64,000 nt of DNA from Nemertoderma westbladi (lineage: Eukaryota; Xenacoelomorpha; Nemertodermatida; Nemertodermatidae), in NCBI GenBank assembly GCA_032718475.1, contig JAUCBJ010007155.1:1-64000 (forward strand), given 5' to 3'. Of the stretch, positions 35,911-45,659 are shown piece after piece. Both the position numbers and the translations under genes were made by a program. The notes below the pieces were generated by a model, which saw only the letters and a list, made by a program, of their open reading frames with translations, was not told the origin of the DNA and searched no databases. Position 1 is the first letter of the stretch; each line of letters opens with the position of its first letter.

Positions 35911-36116
35911 ATGGAGGATTTGATTCCAGGCGACAATTCCATCGAACATTCCACGGGATCTGGCCTACCATCCGGAGTCTCCACCCCGAAACAACCCAGG
36001 ATATTTAAGATTATTGTTATAGGAGATAGCAATGTCGGCAAGACATGTCTAACCTATCGATTTTGTGGTGGAAAGTTTCCAGATAAAACTGAAGCGACAA
36101 TAGGCGTCGATTTTAG
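35911..36116 (+). CDS. RAB33: Rab33-like small GTPase, exon 1
   Basis: Start chosen at [10 protein letters not shown] (35911); an upstream in-frame Met (35890) adds MISHFLK. After a 30-residue variable N-terminus comes [20 protein letters not shown] with the P-loop GDSNVGKT, then [14 protein letters not shown] with the switch I Thr. This matches Rab33A/B closely. Rab33 proteins act at the Golgi and in autophagy, where Rab33B binds ATG16L1. The donor is TTTTAG|GTAAGT in phase 2, so the final Arg is completed by exon 2. Confidence 0.93.
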
Positions 36117-37751
36117 GTAAGTCTTTAATAAGTTATACCAGTCCGGCTTCCGGTGTCGTGTCCGGCACCCTTAGGCGGTAACCGCCTGTGTTCTGTGTAG
36201 TGTACAGCTGCTCGTCGATCAGTCAGTCAGTCCATGTCGTCAGTAAATGGCTTAATGCATGCATCCAGCCCAGCATCTGAGCATACAGCGATCAGCGATA
36301 CATGCATACGGACAGGTCTCGCTCCTGCTACCTCTGTAACACAGTACACTACCAGTGCAGCAGTACCGGTGCGGTGACCGGTAGTAATAGTCACCGAACC
36401 GGTACCGTACTAAATCTGTGAATTATGCCTACATTATTCAGTTACCGGGTGCCGGGCCGGTAGCCTATTGAATTGATTACCTACTGGATTATGTAAAGCA
36501 GCAAAGCAAAGCAATGTCGCTGCCGAATCATGGCTCTCGAATAACTACCGGTACTCCGTTATCGGCGTTATCCAAAAATATTTTGGAAAAAATTGTAAAA
36601 TGTTTGCTGTCCGTCCGTATCCAAACCCCAACTGATTTGTGCCTTTTAGAAGCCGGTATACTGGTATAGGCTGATAGGCCTATATCTATACCCTGATACC
36701 AATTACCTTACCGGATCTCGCACTCTAGGAAAATATGTGTATTGAAAATGTTTAGAAATCCAGATTATGAAATTCCATGGTGTTTGATATGTGCAGAATC
36801 CCCAACATTTTTTCCATTTCCTCAAAAAATCAATTGACTGATTGAGTCCGATGACTCAGAACCCCGGCGGGGAGCTGTTTGTTCTAGAATCCTTGCTAAA
36901 CCAGACACTGCGACTAAGTTCATCACGTACAGGACGATTCTAAATCCAGATCTTCGTAGCCTCGATATATAGGCCTACCAGAACCGGTACCACAATAGAG
37001 CTGAATACAGGAATATGTTTCAGACCACCACAGAGCAAGTTTTACTTGACTACGGTTAATCTCACACAAACTTCGTGTAGAAACAGGTAGATGGAGCCGC
37101 GTGCCCCGCCACTGGAGAGTTTGTCAATGTGATGACTTGACGATTCAGGATGAAACGCACGTTATACTAAACTGTCCCATTACCTGCGACTTAAATATAT
37201 GCAACTCGACTTTCATAGCCTCAGTATCAGTAAGTTCTTTAAGCCCAATAAGAGTAATATCTACATGGGTAAGTACTTAACGGGGGTCCTGGATGTGTAT
37301 TCAATATAATTATTTTTCATTTTCTTTATTTTTGGTAGCTTGTTATTATGATATGTATGCAAATACCCTTAAATATAAACCATGTGCTAAACCATGTGCC
37401 ATTTGCATACACTTGTATTGTGTACATAAAGGCAAACAACGGGGGGGGGGGGGGGAATTTGAAAAGAAAAGGTATTTGCATAGCAAGGAATAATAAAACG
37501 CCTCTGCTAGAGCCTTTCTGTATATTAGAGTGGATGGGTATCCTTCTTGCCCTTATCATTGTGATTTTTATCCAGCTCGGTAGAGGCGGTTGTACTAAAT
37601 GTTATAGGCTATAATACGAAACGGATTTATTTGATTTGATTTACGTTCTTAACTTATCTGTTAACCATGAGTCGCCCAGTTTACGGAATTAGTTATAGAT
37701 GTAGGTAGAATTGATGGAAATATAACATTCTCGAATTTATGTTATTTTCAG
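36117..37751 (+). other. Rab33 intron 1
   Basis: GT-AG intron of 1.6 kb. The first half is rich in ACCGGTA-type words. A LINE C-terminal relic lies at about 36870-37260 and a poly-G run at 37441-37455. Confidence 0.8.
36870..37260 (+). mobile_element. LINE 3'-end relic in Rab33 intron 1
   Basis: Plus-strand translation includes GRWSRVPRHWRVCQCDDL and QDETHVILNCPITC, the Cys/His knuckle region found after the reverse transcriptase in many LINEs. Interrupted, inactive. Confidence 0.65.
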
Positions 37752-37853
37752 AGAAAAACAAGTTGACATTGGTGGAGAGAAACTGCGACTACAGTTGTGG
37801 GACACAGCTGGCCAGGAACGTTTCCGACGATCTATGGTGCCGCATTACTACAG
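37752..37853 (+). CDS. RAB33: Rab33-like small GTPase, exon 2
   Basis: 102 nt; acceptor TTATTTTCAG|AGAAAAAC. It completes Arg and reads [20 protein letters not shown], then [13 protein letters not shown] plus AG. WDTAGQE is the G3/switch II motif and [12 protein letters not shown] is the Rab-family RabSF2/F4 region in its Rab33 form. The donor is CTACAG|GTTGGT, weaker than consensus, phase 2, so the next exon must begin with G completing Arg, then (from the family) NVHAVVFVYD. No unique exon 3 is found in the window, but exactly that junction is the repeating unit of the satellite at 51-64 kb. The frame read through the donor ends in poly-glycine and is not real protein. Confidence 0.93.
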
Positions 37854-37877
37854 GTTGGTCGGAGCAGATTATATTAA

Positions 37878-37878
<1 letters not shown>

Positions 37879-37919
<41 letters not shown>
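37879..37919 (+). repeat. 41-bp poly-G tract at the start of Rab33 intron 2
   Basis: Uninterrupted G run 26 bp past the Rab33 exon 2 donor. Its true length is likely uncertain because of sequencing limits. Confidence 0.9.
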
Positions 37920-37920
<1 letters not shown>

Positions 37921-38835
37921 ACCCCTCCTTGGGTAAAATTTTCACATTTTAGTTTTCTATTTCATCCTGATGCAGATTTAATGGGGAGTTCAAATCATGA
38001 AACAGTTTGGCGAGATCTTTCTTTAGTTCTCGAGTTATCGCTGTCTTTCCGTCTACCAGTTTGTCCGTCAAAATTTAGAAGACAGACAGACAGACAAACT
38101 GACAGACAGATATATTAGATGCCACCAAACGTTAAAACTGACATCAGAAATGAAATCGCCGACCCCGAAAACCCCCATATTGGTAATTTTAGTGAGTTTC
38201 GTTAGAGGTATGAAGCCATAGTAGTCAATGTCAAACATTACTGACCGATTAACAGACTACAGACAGTCAGGTTTGAGCGGGAAAGTTCAAATTTTAAAGC
38301 CAATTATCTCGGAATTACATTTCACGATATTTCAATTTTTCAAAATACTACTCCTCCACCGTTTTTCACCCAAATTCGATAATTTATGGCTCGTTTCTGA
38401 AGATCATGAAAAATTATCCAGCACTTTTTTGAAAATTGTTTTGTTTAATTAATTTAACTAATTTTAATTAATTAATTTACTTAAAAATTAACAATTTAAA
38501 AAATCGGCTGGATAATTTTTGTAGATTCGATGGTGCTGAGTTCAAAAAAGTTGGTTTCAAAAAATTTCGATAAATATTAAGGGACTACCGTTAGTAGTGT
38601 TGTAAGTGAAATATTTAATTCCGCCACTCGCCGCTAGAGGGACACAAAAAAAATTAAAATTTCAATTTTTGTTCCTCTTTGGCCTCCCCCACCCCACGTT
38701 GGCTGAACACAACATAACAATGATATTGACCTACTACACGAAGTTTGAGCTGTTTAACCCCCCCCCCCCCCCCCCCCCCTTAATTATAAACACAGACCCC
38801 ACAGGAAACCCTCTAGACCCATGTTTGGTAGTTTA
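37920..38835. other. Rab33 intron 2 sequence, no gene seen
   Basis: AT-rich with a CAGA-rich microsatellite near 38083-38110 and a 22-bp C run at 38758-38779. No gene or transposon recognised. Confidence 0.5.
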
Positions 38836-39064
38836 TGGCCATTATTGTAACCCCCATTATGGCCATTATTGCAACCCCATTATGGCCATTATTGCAACCC
38901 CATTATGGCCATTATTGCAACCCCATTATGGCCATTATTGCAACCCCATTATGGCCATTATTGCAACCCCATTATGGCCATTATTGCAACCCCATTATGG
39001 CCATTATTGCAACCCCATTATGGCCATTATTGCAAACCCCATTATGGCCATTATTACAACCCCA
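38836..39064 (+). repeat. 23-bp tandem repeat, about 10 copies
   Basis: The unit reads GCCATTATTGCAACCCCATT then ATG. Short deletions and one ATTACAACC variant are present. The three forward frames are open only because the unit lacks stops; not coding. Confidence 0.95.
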
Positions 39065-40470
39065 TACTTTAATATCTGACAATTAATTTGCTCTGCATTT
39101 TTAATTGTTCGTCGAAATGAAAGAGACTTGATATTTGGAATCAGCGTGTTTACGAAATTTTACCACAAAAACACGCAATATTTTTTTTTTACTCATATCG
39201 CATATTTGACACGTTGGTTCCCCTCACCCTTTACTGTGTATAGAGTAATAACTAACTACATCATTGTTCGTAAGTTATCACTTTATAACGTTACAGCACA
39301 ATAACAATAAGATTGTTGCAAAGGTTTAAAGGGGTAAATTATAAACAATGGGTAATCCAATTTTATTTATTTGTATATAACTTATTTCGCACTACCACAT
39401 AGCCAGAGCGTCATATTTATTTATATCGCAGTGCACATTAGTTCCCAGTATGTCCATACGCCATACATTTATTATGTACTGTATGTCCACATTGTCCGGT
39501 ATGTCACCGCGACATTATAATAACAACATCACGTTATTCGAATATACACCAATGACTTCTAGATCGTACTCATTTATTCTATGTGAATAAATAAATAAAT
39601 ATGTATGTATGTATGTATGTATAGTATATTATTATGTTGTGTATGTACGTATTCTTTGTAACCCGTATTTCCCCCAAAATAGTAACTTTTTTCCTCGGCT
39701 TTGAAAAAATATGCTTTTACTGTTCCTCGAAAATCTGGATTAAAGAGTGGACAAAAATATGTTACATTATTTTTGTATAAGGAATATTTATATTTCGAGG
39801 ATAATTTAGCTACATATTTGGTAGCTGTAAGCTGCTTATCCTAATGTTAGTAATAATAGTTTTATTTTTGGGAGTTATAAAAAAGTAAAAAAAATCGACT
39901 TCCGTAGGGACAATGTAAAATGTAGAATCCGGATCCGCGTTTTACTCTGACCCCCTTTTATGCCCTGGCTGCATCCCAAAAATCCATAATCCGGCACTGG
40001 TAGGGCATTCGCGCAACACGAGGCACTTTCACTCCAACTGCACGAAGCGTAATTGATTGTTTGGTTGAATTGGTACCCCCCCCCCCCCCCCCCCCCCCCC
40101 GCTAAGGCTCGCCTTACTTCATCGCCCTCCCCACAATGGAACAATAACTATTATTGGAACAGGAGTACTGCACATGGATCAGTGTACTCAGAAAAAATAA
40201 GTTTTTTCTCGTTCGCCCTCTGGCGGCTCTCTTATATTCTTCATTTTGCAAAGAAATTATTAATTTTTTTTAATTTTATTTATACATTTTTTGAGTAATT
40301 GCGTATGTTATCAAATTAATTAATTAAAATCAATAGAAATTTAAGAATAACATTTAGTCCCTGGTCACACAAGAGCTTTCAAATTTCAAATGTCAACATT
40401 CAACTTTCTATTAAGTATAGAACACATTGTACCGTTCACGCGATAAACACTGAGCTAACTTTCAAAATGC
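39065..40470. other. Rab33 intron 2 sequence, no gene seen
   Basis: AT-rich. AAAT/ATGT microsatellites at about 39590-39622, a 25-bp C run at 40076-40100. Nothing coding recognised. Confidence 0.5.
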
Positions 40471-40476
40471 AATAGT

Positions 40477-41346
40477 TATGGGGCGCCGTTTGGGCCAAAA
40501 ATAAAAAAAACATATTATATTAAAAAGTTATAATGGTATGTTTTTTTATCTTGCCGTTTGGGCCAAAAGTTGTAATGGTATGTTTTTTTATCTTGCCGTT
40601 TGGGCCAAAAATAGCTGAGAGGGAAATTTGAATTATCACTTTCTATATACTGTATTTATAGCAATTGCAATTATCATCATACCTGTGAGCCTGTCTGCCT
40701 ATACATGATTGTGGATTGTATTTACACACGGCAGCACGGTACCGTATCGCTGTAGGAGTGGACTTTAGGCTTACCTCCCGCTGTATGGGCCTTGGCCTAC
40801 CGGTACTCATATACTGTCACTGGGTAATGCTGTAATGTAGCGTTAGGCTGTTAGGTACAAATGACATTCTGACATTAATGCCTCAGTATTGCAGTATTGT
40901 GGACCACAAGATGTAGGCCTATCACAAGCACAAGGTGTAATGCTACAGGGCCTAAAGTATACTGATTTGTACCTAACAGCCTAACGCATTACAGCATTAC
41001 CCAGTGACAGTATATGAGTACTGGTAGGCCAAGGCCCATACAGCCATACAGCGGGAGGTAAGCCTAAAGTCCACTCCTACAGCGATACGGTACACCGTGT
41101 GTAAATACAATCCACAATCATGTATAGGCAGACAGGCTCACAGGTATGATGATAATTGCAATTGCTAAATACAGTATATAGAAAGTGATAATTCAAATTT
41201 CCCTCTCAGCTATTTTTGGCCCAAACGGCAAGATAAAAAAACATACCATTACAACTTTTGGCCCAAACGGCAAGATAAAAAACATACCATTATAACTTTT
41301 TAATATAATATGTTTTTTTTATTTTTGGCCCAAACGGCGCCCCATA
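40477..41346. mobile_element. 870-bp fold-back (giant hairpin) DNA element
   Basis: Left arm 40477-40861 and right arm 40966-41346 are near-perfect reverse complements of about 380 bp around a 104-bp loop. The tips are TATGGGGCGCCGTTTGGGCC and its complement. A 6-bp target duplication AATAGT flanks the element (40471-40476 and 41347-41352). Inside each arm a segment with GCCGTTTGGGCCAAAA and GGTATGTTTTTT is tandemly duplicated. No coding capacity. The exact boundaries and duplication support a mobile fold-back or MITE element; the superfamily is unknown. Confidence 0.92.
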
Positions 41347-41393
41347 AATAGTCCACAATAGTCGTCTTACTTGAAAGTTGAAAGCTGTCATCT

Positions 41394-42656
41394 CTAGCAT
41401 TGACAACCATGAATGGCAACCATGAAAGCTGGCATCTCTAGACTCTAGCATTGGCAACCATGAAAGCTGGCATCTCTAGCATTGACAACCATGAAAGCTG
41501 GCATCTCTAACATTGACAACCATGAAAGCTGGCATCTCTAGCATTGACAACCATGAAAGCTGGCAGCTCTAACATTGGCAACCATGAAAGCTGGCATCTC
41601 TAGACTCTAGCATTGACAACCATGAAAGCTGGCATCTCTAACATTGAAAACCATGAAAGCTGGCAGCTCTAACATTGGCATCCATGAAAGCTGGCATCTC
41701 TAGACTCTAGCATTGGCAACCATGAAAGCTGGCATCTCTAGCATTGGCAACCATGAAAGCTGGCATCTCTAGCATTGACAACCATGTAAGCTGGCATCTC
41801 TAGCATGGACAACCATGAAAGCTGGCAGCTCTAACATTGGCAACCATGAAAGCTGGCATATCTAGACTCTAGCATTGGCAACCATGAAAGCTGGCATCTC
41901 TAGCATTGACTTGACAACCATGAAAAATGTCATCTCTAGCATTGACAACCATGAAAGCTGGCATGTCTAGACTCTAGCATTGACAACCATGAAAGCTGGT
42001 ATCTCTAGCATTGACAACAATGAAACTGGTATCTCAGGCATTGACAACCATGAAAGCTGGCATCTCTAGCATTGGCAACAATGAACGCTAGCAGCTCTAG
42101 CATTGACAACCATGAAAGCTGGCATCTCTAGACTGTAGCATTGGCAACCATGAAAGCTGGCATCTCTAGCATTGACAACAATGAAACTGGTATCTCTGTC
42201 ATTGACAACCATGAAACCGCTATCTCGGGCATTGACAACCATGAAAGCTGGCATCTCTAGACTCTAGCATTGGCAACCATGAAAGCTGGCATCTCTAGAC
42301 TTTAGCATTGACAACCATGAAAGCTGGCATCTCTAGACTCTAGCATTGGCAACCATGAAAGCTGGCATCTCTAGACTCTAGCATTGACAACCATGAAAGC
42401 TGGCATCTCTAACATTGGCAGCCATGAAAGCTGGCATCTCTAGCATTGACAACAATGAAACTGGTATCTCTGGCATTGACAACCATGAAACTGCTATCTC
42501 TGGCATTGATTACCATGAAAGCTGGCATCTCTAGACTCTAGCATTGGCAACCATGAAAGCTGGCATCTCTAGACTCTAGCATTGGCAACCATGAAAGCTG
42601 GCATCTCTAGACTCTAGCACTGACAGCCATGAAAGCTGGCATCTCTAGCATTGACA
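41394..42656. repeat. 31-bp tandem repeat, about 37 copies, with a 38-bp variant
   Basis: The unit contains GACAACCATGAAAGCTGGCA then TCTCTAGCATT. Many copies carry an extra GACTCTA before AGCATT, giving a 38-bp period. Others replace GCTGGCATC with CTGGTATC. A solitary copy with CAACCATGGAGGCTGGCATC lies at 43703-43731, about 1.05 kb beyond the array. Confidence 0.95.
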
Positions 42657-42935
42657 TTTTACTTAACGCCGTCATTGGATACGTGGAAATTTGCCTGAAC
42701 GCCAGATAGACCTACTGCATTACCTACCGGTAGGCGGGGTATAGCTATTAATAACCAGTAGGGCCTAGCTATATTATTATATTAGACGCCACCATAAATA
42801 TAATCGAACTTATTTATAACATAATTTATGTCATTTTTACATTTATTTATACAGCAACTAATATAATTTGTGCAGTTTCTATCACTTATAATATAATAAT
42901 TTCGTAATGTTAAAATTTTGGAATAAAACTACATA

Positions 42936-43067
42936 CATACTTGTTGCAAAGTACTTTACAGTGTTCTGATCCTCGTGGCTTTATTTTCACTCACTCACTA
43001 ACGTTCGTTCGTGTACCAAAGCCACTCGGATCATCACACTGTAAAGTGCTACTTTACACACAAGTAT
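42936..43067. repeat. Imperfect 50-bp-arm inverted repeat
   Basis: CTTTACAGTGTTCTGATCC with TCGTGGCTTT on the left pairs with AAAGCCACTCGGATCATCAC and ACTGTAAAG on the right; ATACTTGT and ACAAGTAT mark the outer ends. It could be a small MITE; no clear target duplication was found. Confidence 0.7.
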
Positions 43068-44227
43068 GTAAATAGTTATTACGACTGCATTCTTTATCTT
43101 AGCTGAATACCAACAACCAATTATTCATTATTTTAATTACTTACTCCACATATTTAATATTGATTTTTAATTTACCGGTACTCTTATTTAATTTAATTTA
43201 TTATTATCTGACTACATGTTTTATCATGGCCGAATATTATTTCTAGTGATGGAGTATTTTTTCGTATGTAATGTATTTTATTAGCCAGGATTGTCCGCTA
43301 AACAGTAGGTGTCTTGTTTGACTTAACAAGTCACACAACAAACCCACGCCTTGTGATTATCACCTTAATCAAATGGGACCCTTATTGAAACGCGGTTCAC
43401 CGCATTAAGGCTATCCCTCAATTTAACGTCTGGATTCCCAATTGGTGCAACACTAGCTATTTTTATTTAGGTAACTCCACGTTTCTGTTAGCAAATTTTA
43501 TTTTACTACTTGCTTGCAATTAATTAATTATACTCTTAGTTTTACTTGTGGTTGTTGATCAACAGATATGTTATTTTAATGTTACCTTAATATTTACACT
43601 ATCTGTGGTACCATGTGTTATCGTTCAAAGAAATCATCAGCTATTTCATTTTAACCTAGTTTCAATTTAATGCAACTGCATTTTAATCATATATTTATTC
43701 AACAACCATGGAGGCTGGCATCTCTAGCATGCAGAACTAATAACTAACCATTAAATCAGAATTAACAACTATTTACCTACTGAATATTCCGCGACCCTTT
43801 TTATGACTTTCAAATAAAAAATAGACACAATTATTGTAAATTATTATATTATTTTTATTCCTATTTTAGAGCCAATTATTTTTTTGTAAAGTTTAATGTT
43901 TATGTTTAACCCGGGACGTAGTTATTTGATAGTATCGTAGCTAGACACACACATAGGCAATCGGCTTGGTACACACACATTGAATTACCCCATGTCACCA
44001 TCAAGAAGGTGCGACTTTACTTATTCTTTGAATTGAAATATTATATTGATTCGACACTTGTTATATTGTGGTGCAGTTGCTTAATAAGGGAACGGACCCT
44101 GCTGGTACAGTGGTGCTTACTAAACTTTCCTGGCCAATCGGATCGCGGCGGGGCGTCATGCCACGCAGTGTAACTGCATGGGGTTGGGTTGGATCTAGTT
44201 AGACTTCTTGATATGTCGCCAGGGTGT
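43068..44227. other. AT-rich region, no gene seen
   Basis: No recognisable gene. The stretch 44040-44220 is GC-richer, with a minus-strand frame that I do not recognise. Confidence 0.45.
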
Positions 44228-44235
44228 GTAACCAT

Positions 44236-45248
44236 GGTAACGCGTCATTAGGTCCTTTGGTCGTTAGGTCCCGCGTCATTAGGTCCTGTGAGTGGTCGTT
44301 AGGTCCTGCGGCATTAGGTCCTGCGGCGTTAAGTCCTGCGTCATTAGGTCCTGCGACATTAGGTCTTCTATAATAGCGTCATTAGGTCCTTTGGTCGTTA
44401 GGTCCTGCGTCATTAGGTCCTCTGCGGCTTTGGCGATTGGGGGGTTTCCAGATTTTTCAGTTTTTTTAATTTTTCATTTCACATTTCATTTTGTCATTTT
44501 TCATAGTTCAGTAGTTATAAAGTTAACGTTATGAGAAATATTTTCGACTAAAACAGGTCGAGCGCAACGAGGCTTGTAATGTTCTATGGTGACGACAGTG
44601 TCATCTTCAGTTCATCGTCAGTCTACGTTATGAAATATATTTTCGGATAAAACAGGACGAGCGCAACGAGGCTTGTAATGTTCTATGGTGACGAGTACTG
44701 CGTCCCTAAACCATTCTCCTAAACCAATTGACTAGCACAGTTCCCATGAGCACTGCTCATACGACCTACAGTTTAGGCCTACCAGCCTACTGCAGTACAG
44801 CCCACCCACAGTCCAGATAGGTAGGCCTAGACTGTAGGATCTACCACCCCAGCACACTGCCTCGCAACGGCAGTAGGCCAACCTACCGTTTATACCGACC
44901 TACCCTTTCTACTCACTACTACCGGTACCGCGTACCGGTACCTACGATATTGCCATATACAGATATACCTTGTATACCAGTATACAGTGGCCTACCGGAT
45001 GCCGGACACCAGTACCTGTCCTGCTGTCAGGGTCAGCCTGTTCACTGTACAGTAGTGGAATACAGGACCTAACGACGCAGGCAGGCAGGACCTAACGACG
45101 CTCCACAGGACCTAACGTCGCACGATATGACACAACAGGACCTAATGACGCAGGACCTAATGTCGCAGGACCTAATGCCTCAGGACCTAACGACGCAGGA
45201 CCTAACGACGCAGGACCTAACGACCAAAGGACCCAACGACGCGGAACC
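44236..45248. mobile_element. Fold-back element with tandemly repeated inverted termini
   Basis: Left end 44236-44430 is built from repeats of GTCATTAGGTCCTGCG or GTCGTTAGGTCC. Right end 45062-45248 holds the same words in reverse (CAGGACCTAACGACG). The outer tips are complementary: CGTCATTAGGTCCTTTGGTC on the left, and GACCAAAGGACCCAACGACG on the right. Perfect 8-bp target duplications GTAACCAT flank it (44228-44235 and 45249-45256). Internally, a 65-bp segment with GTCGAGCGCAACGAGGCTTG or a close variant is present twice (about 44531 and 44631). No coding frame. The 8-bp duplication suggests hAT-type mobilisation. Confidence 0.88.
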
Positions 45249-45256
45249 GTAACCAT

Positions 45257-45659
45257 CATGGTGCATCATCAGTCAGTCTCCGTACCGGTGGTATAGCACC
45301 CTGTCTGACAGCGCTGTCTGTATGTCTAACGGAAGTAGGCCTAGCTCTATCACTAAACTACGCTACATTAATCCTGTACTCAATTAATGATTAAAGTAAA
45401 TACTGAAATAATTAAAGGACGCCTTGGCTATGGCTGTCCTCTACGGCTGGCTGTATGGTACAGATTAATCTGTTAATACAGTAGGTACCTGAACTTAGAA
45501 TAATTATACAACAGGAACAGCTAACTGCTAACTTTTCAACGTTATTTATAACTGGCAGCTTCAGTTGTTCTATTTTATTTTATCGTATATCTGCCCATCA
45601 TACAGTCATATCTGTCATACAACTGCTCAGTACCTCCACGGTAACTACGCTATGAAAGC
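45257..45659 (+). other. 5' flank of MIOS
   Basis: Unique sequence between the fold-back element and the MIOS start; expected to contain promoter and 5' UTR. No TATA or other element can be fixed. The fold-back element sits only about 410 bp upstream of the start codon. Confidence 0.5.

Noticed and set aside
37739-38118. Poly-glycine proteins from the frames over the G run after Rab33 exon 2
   Set aside because: They read through the exon 2 donor into a G homopolymer; the Rab33 family continues NVHAVVFV instead.
38606-39086. Frames with repeated MAIIATPLWPLLQPHYGHYC-like peptides
   Set aside because: Translation of a 23-bp tandem repeat in three frames; no gene evidence.
42066-42254. Protein with MPAFMVVNARD repeats
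   Set aside because: Reverse translation of the 31-bp tandem repeat, with irregular period and no conserved frame.
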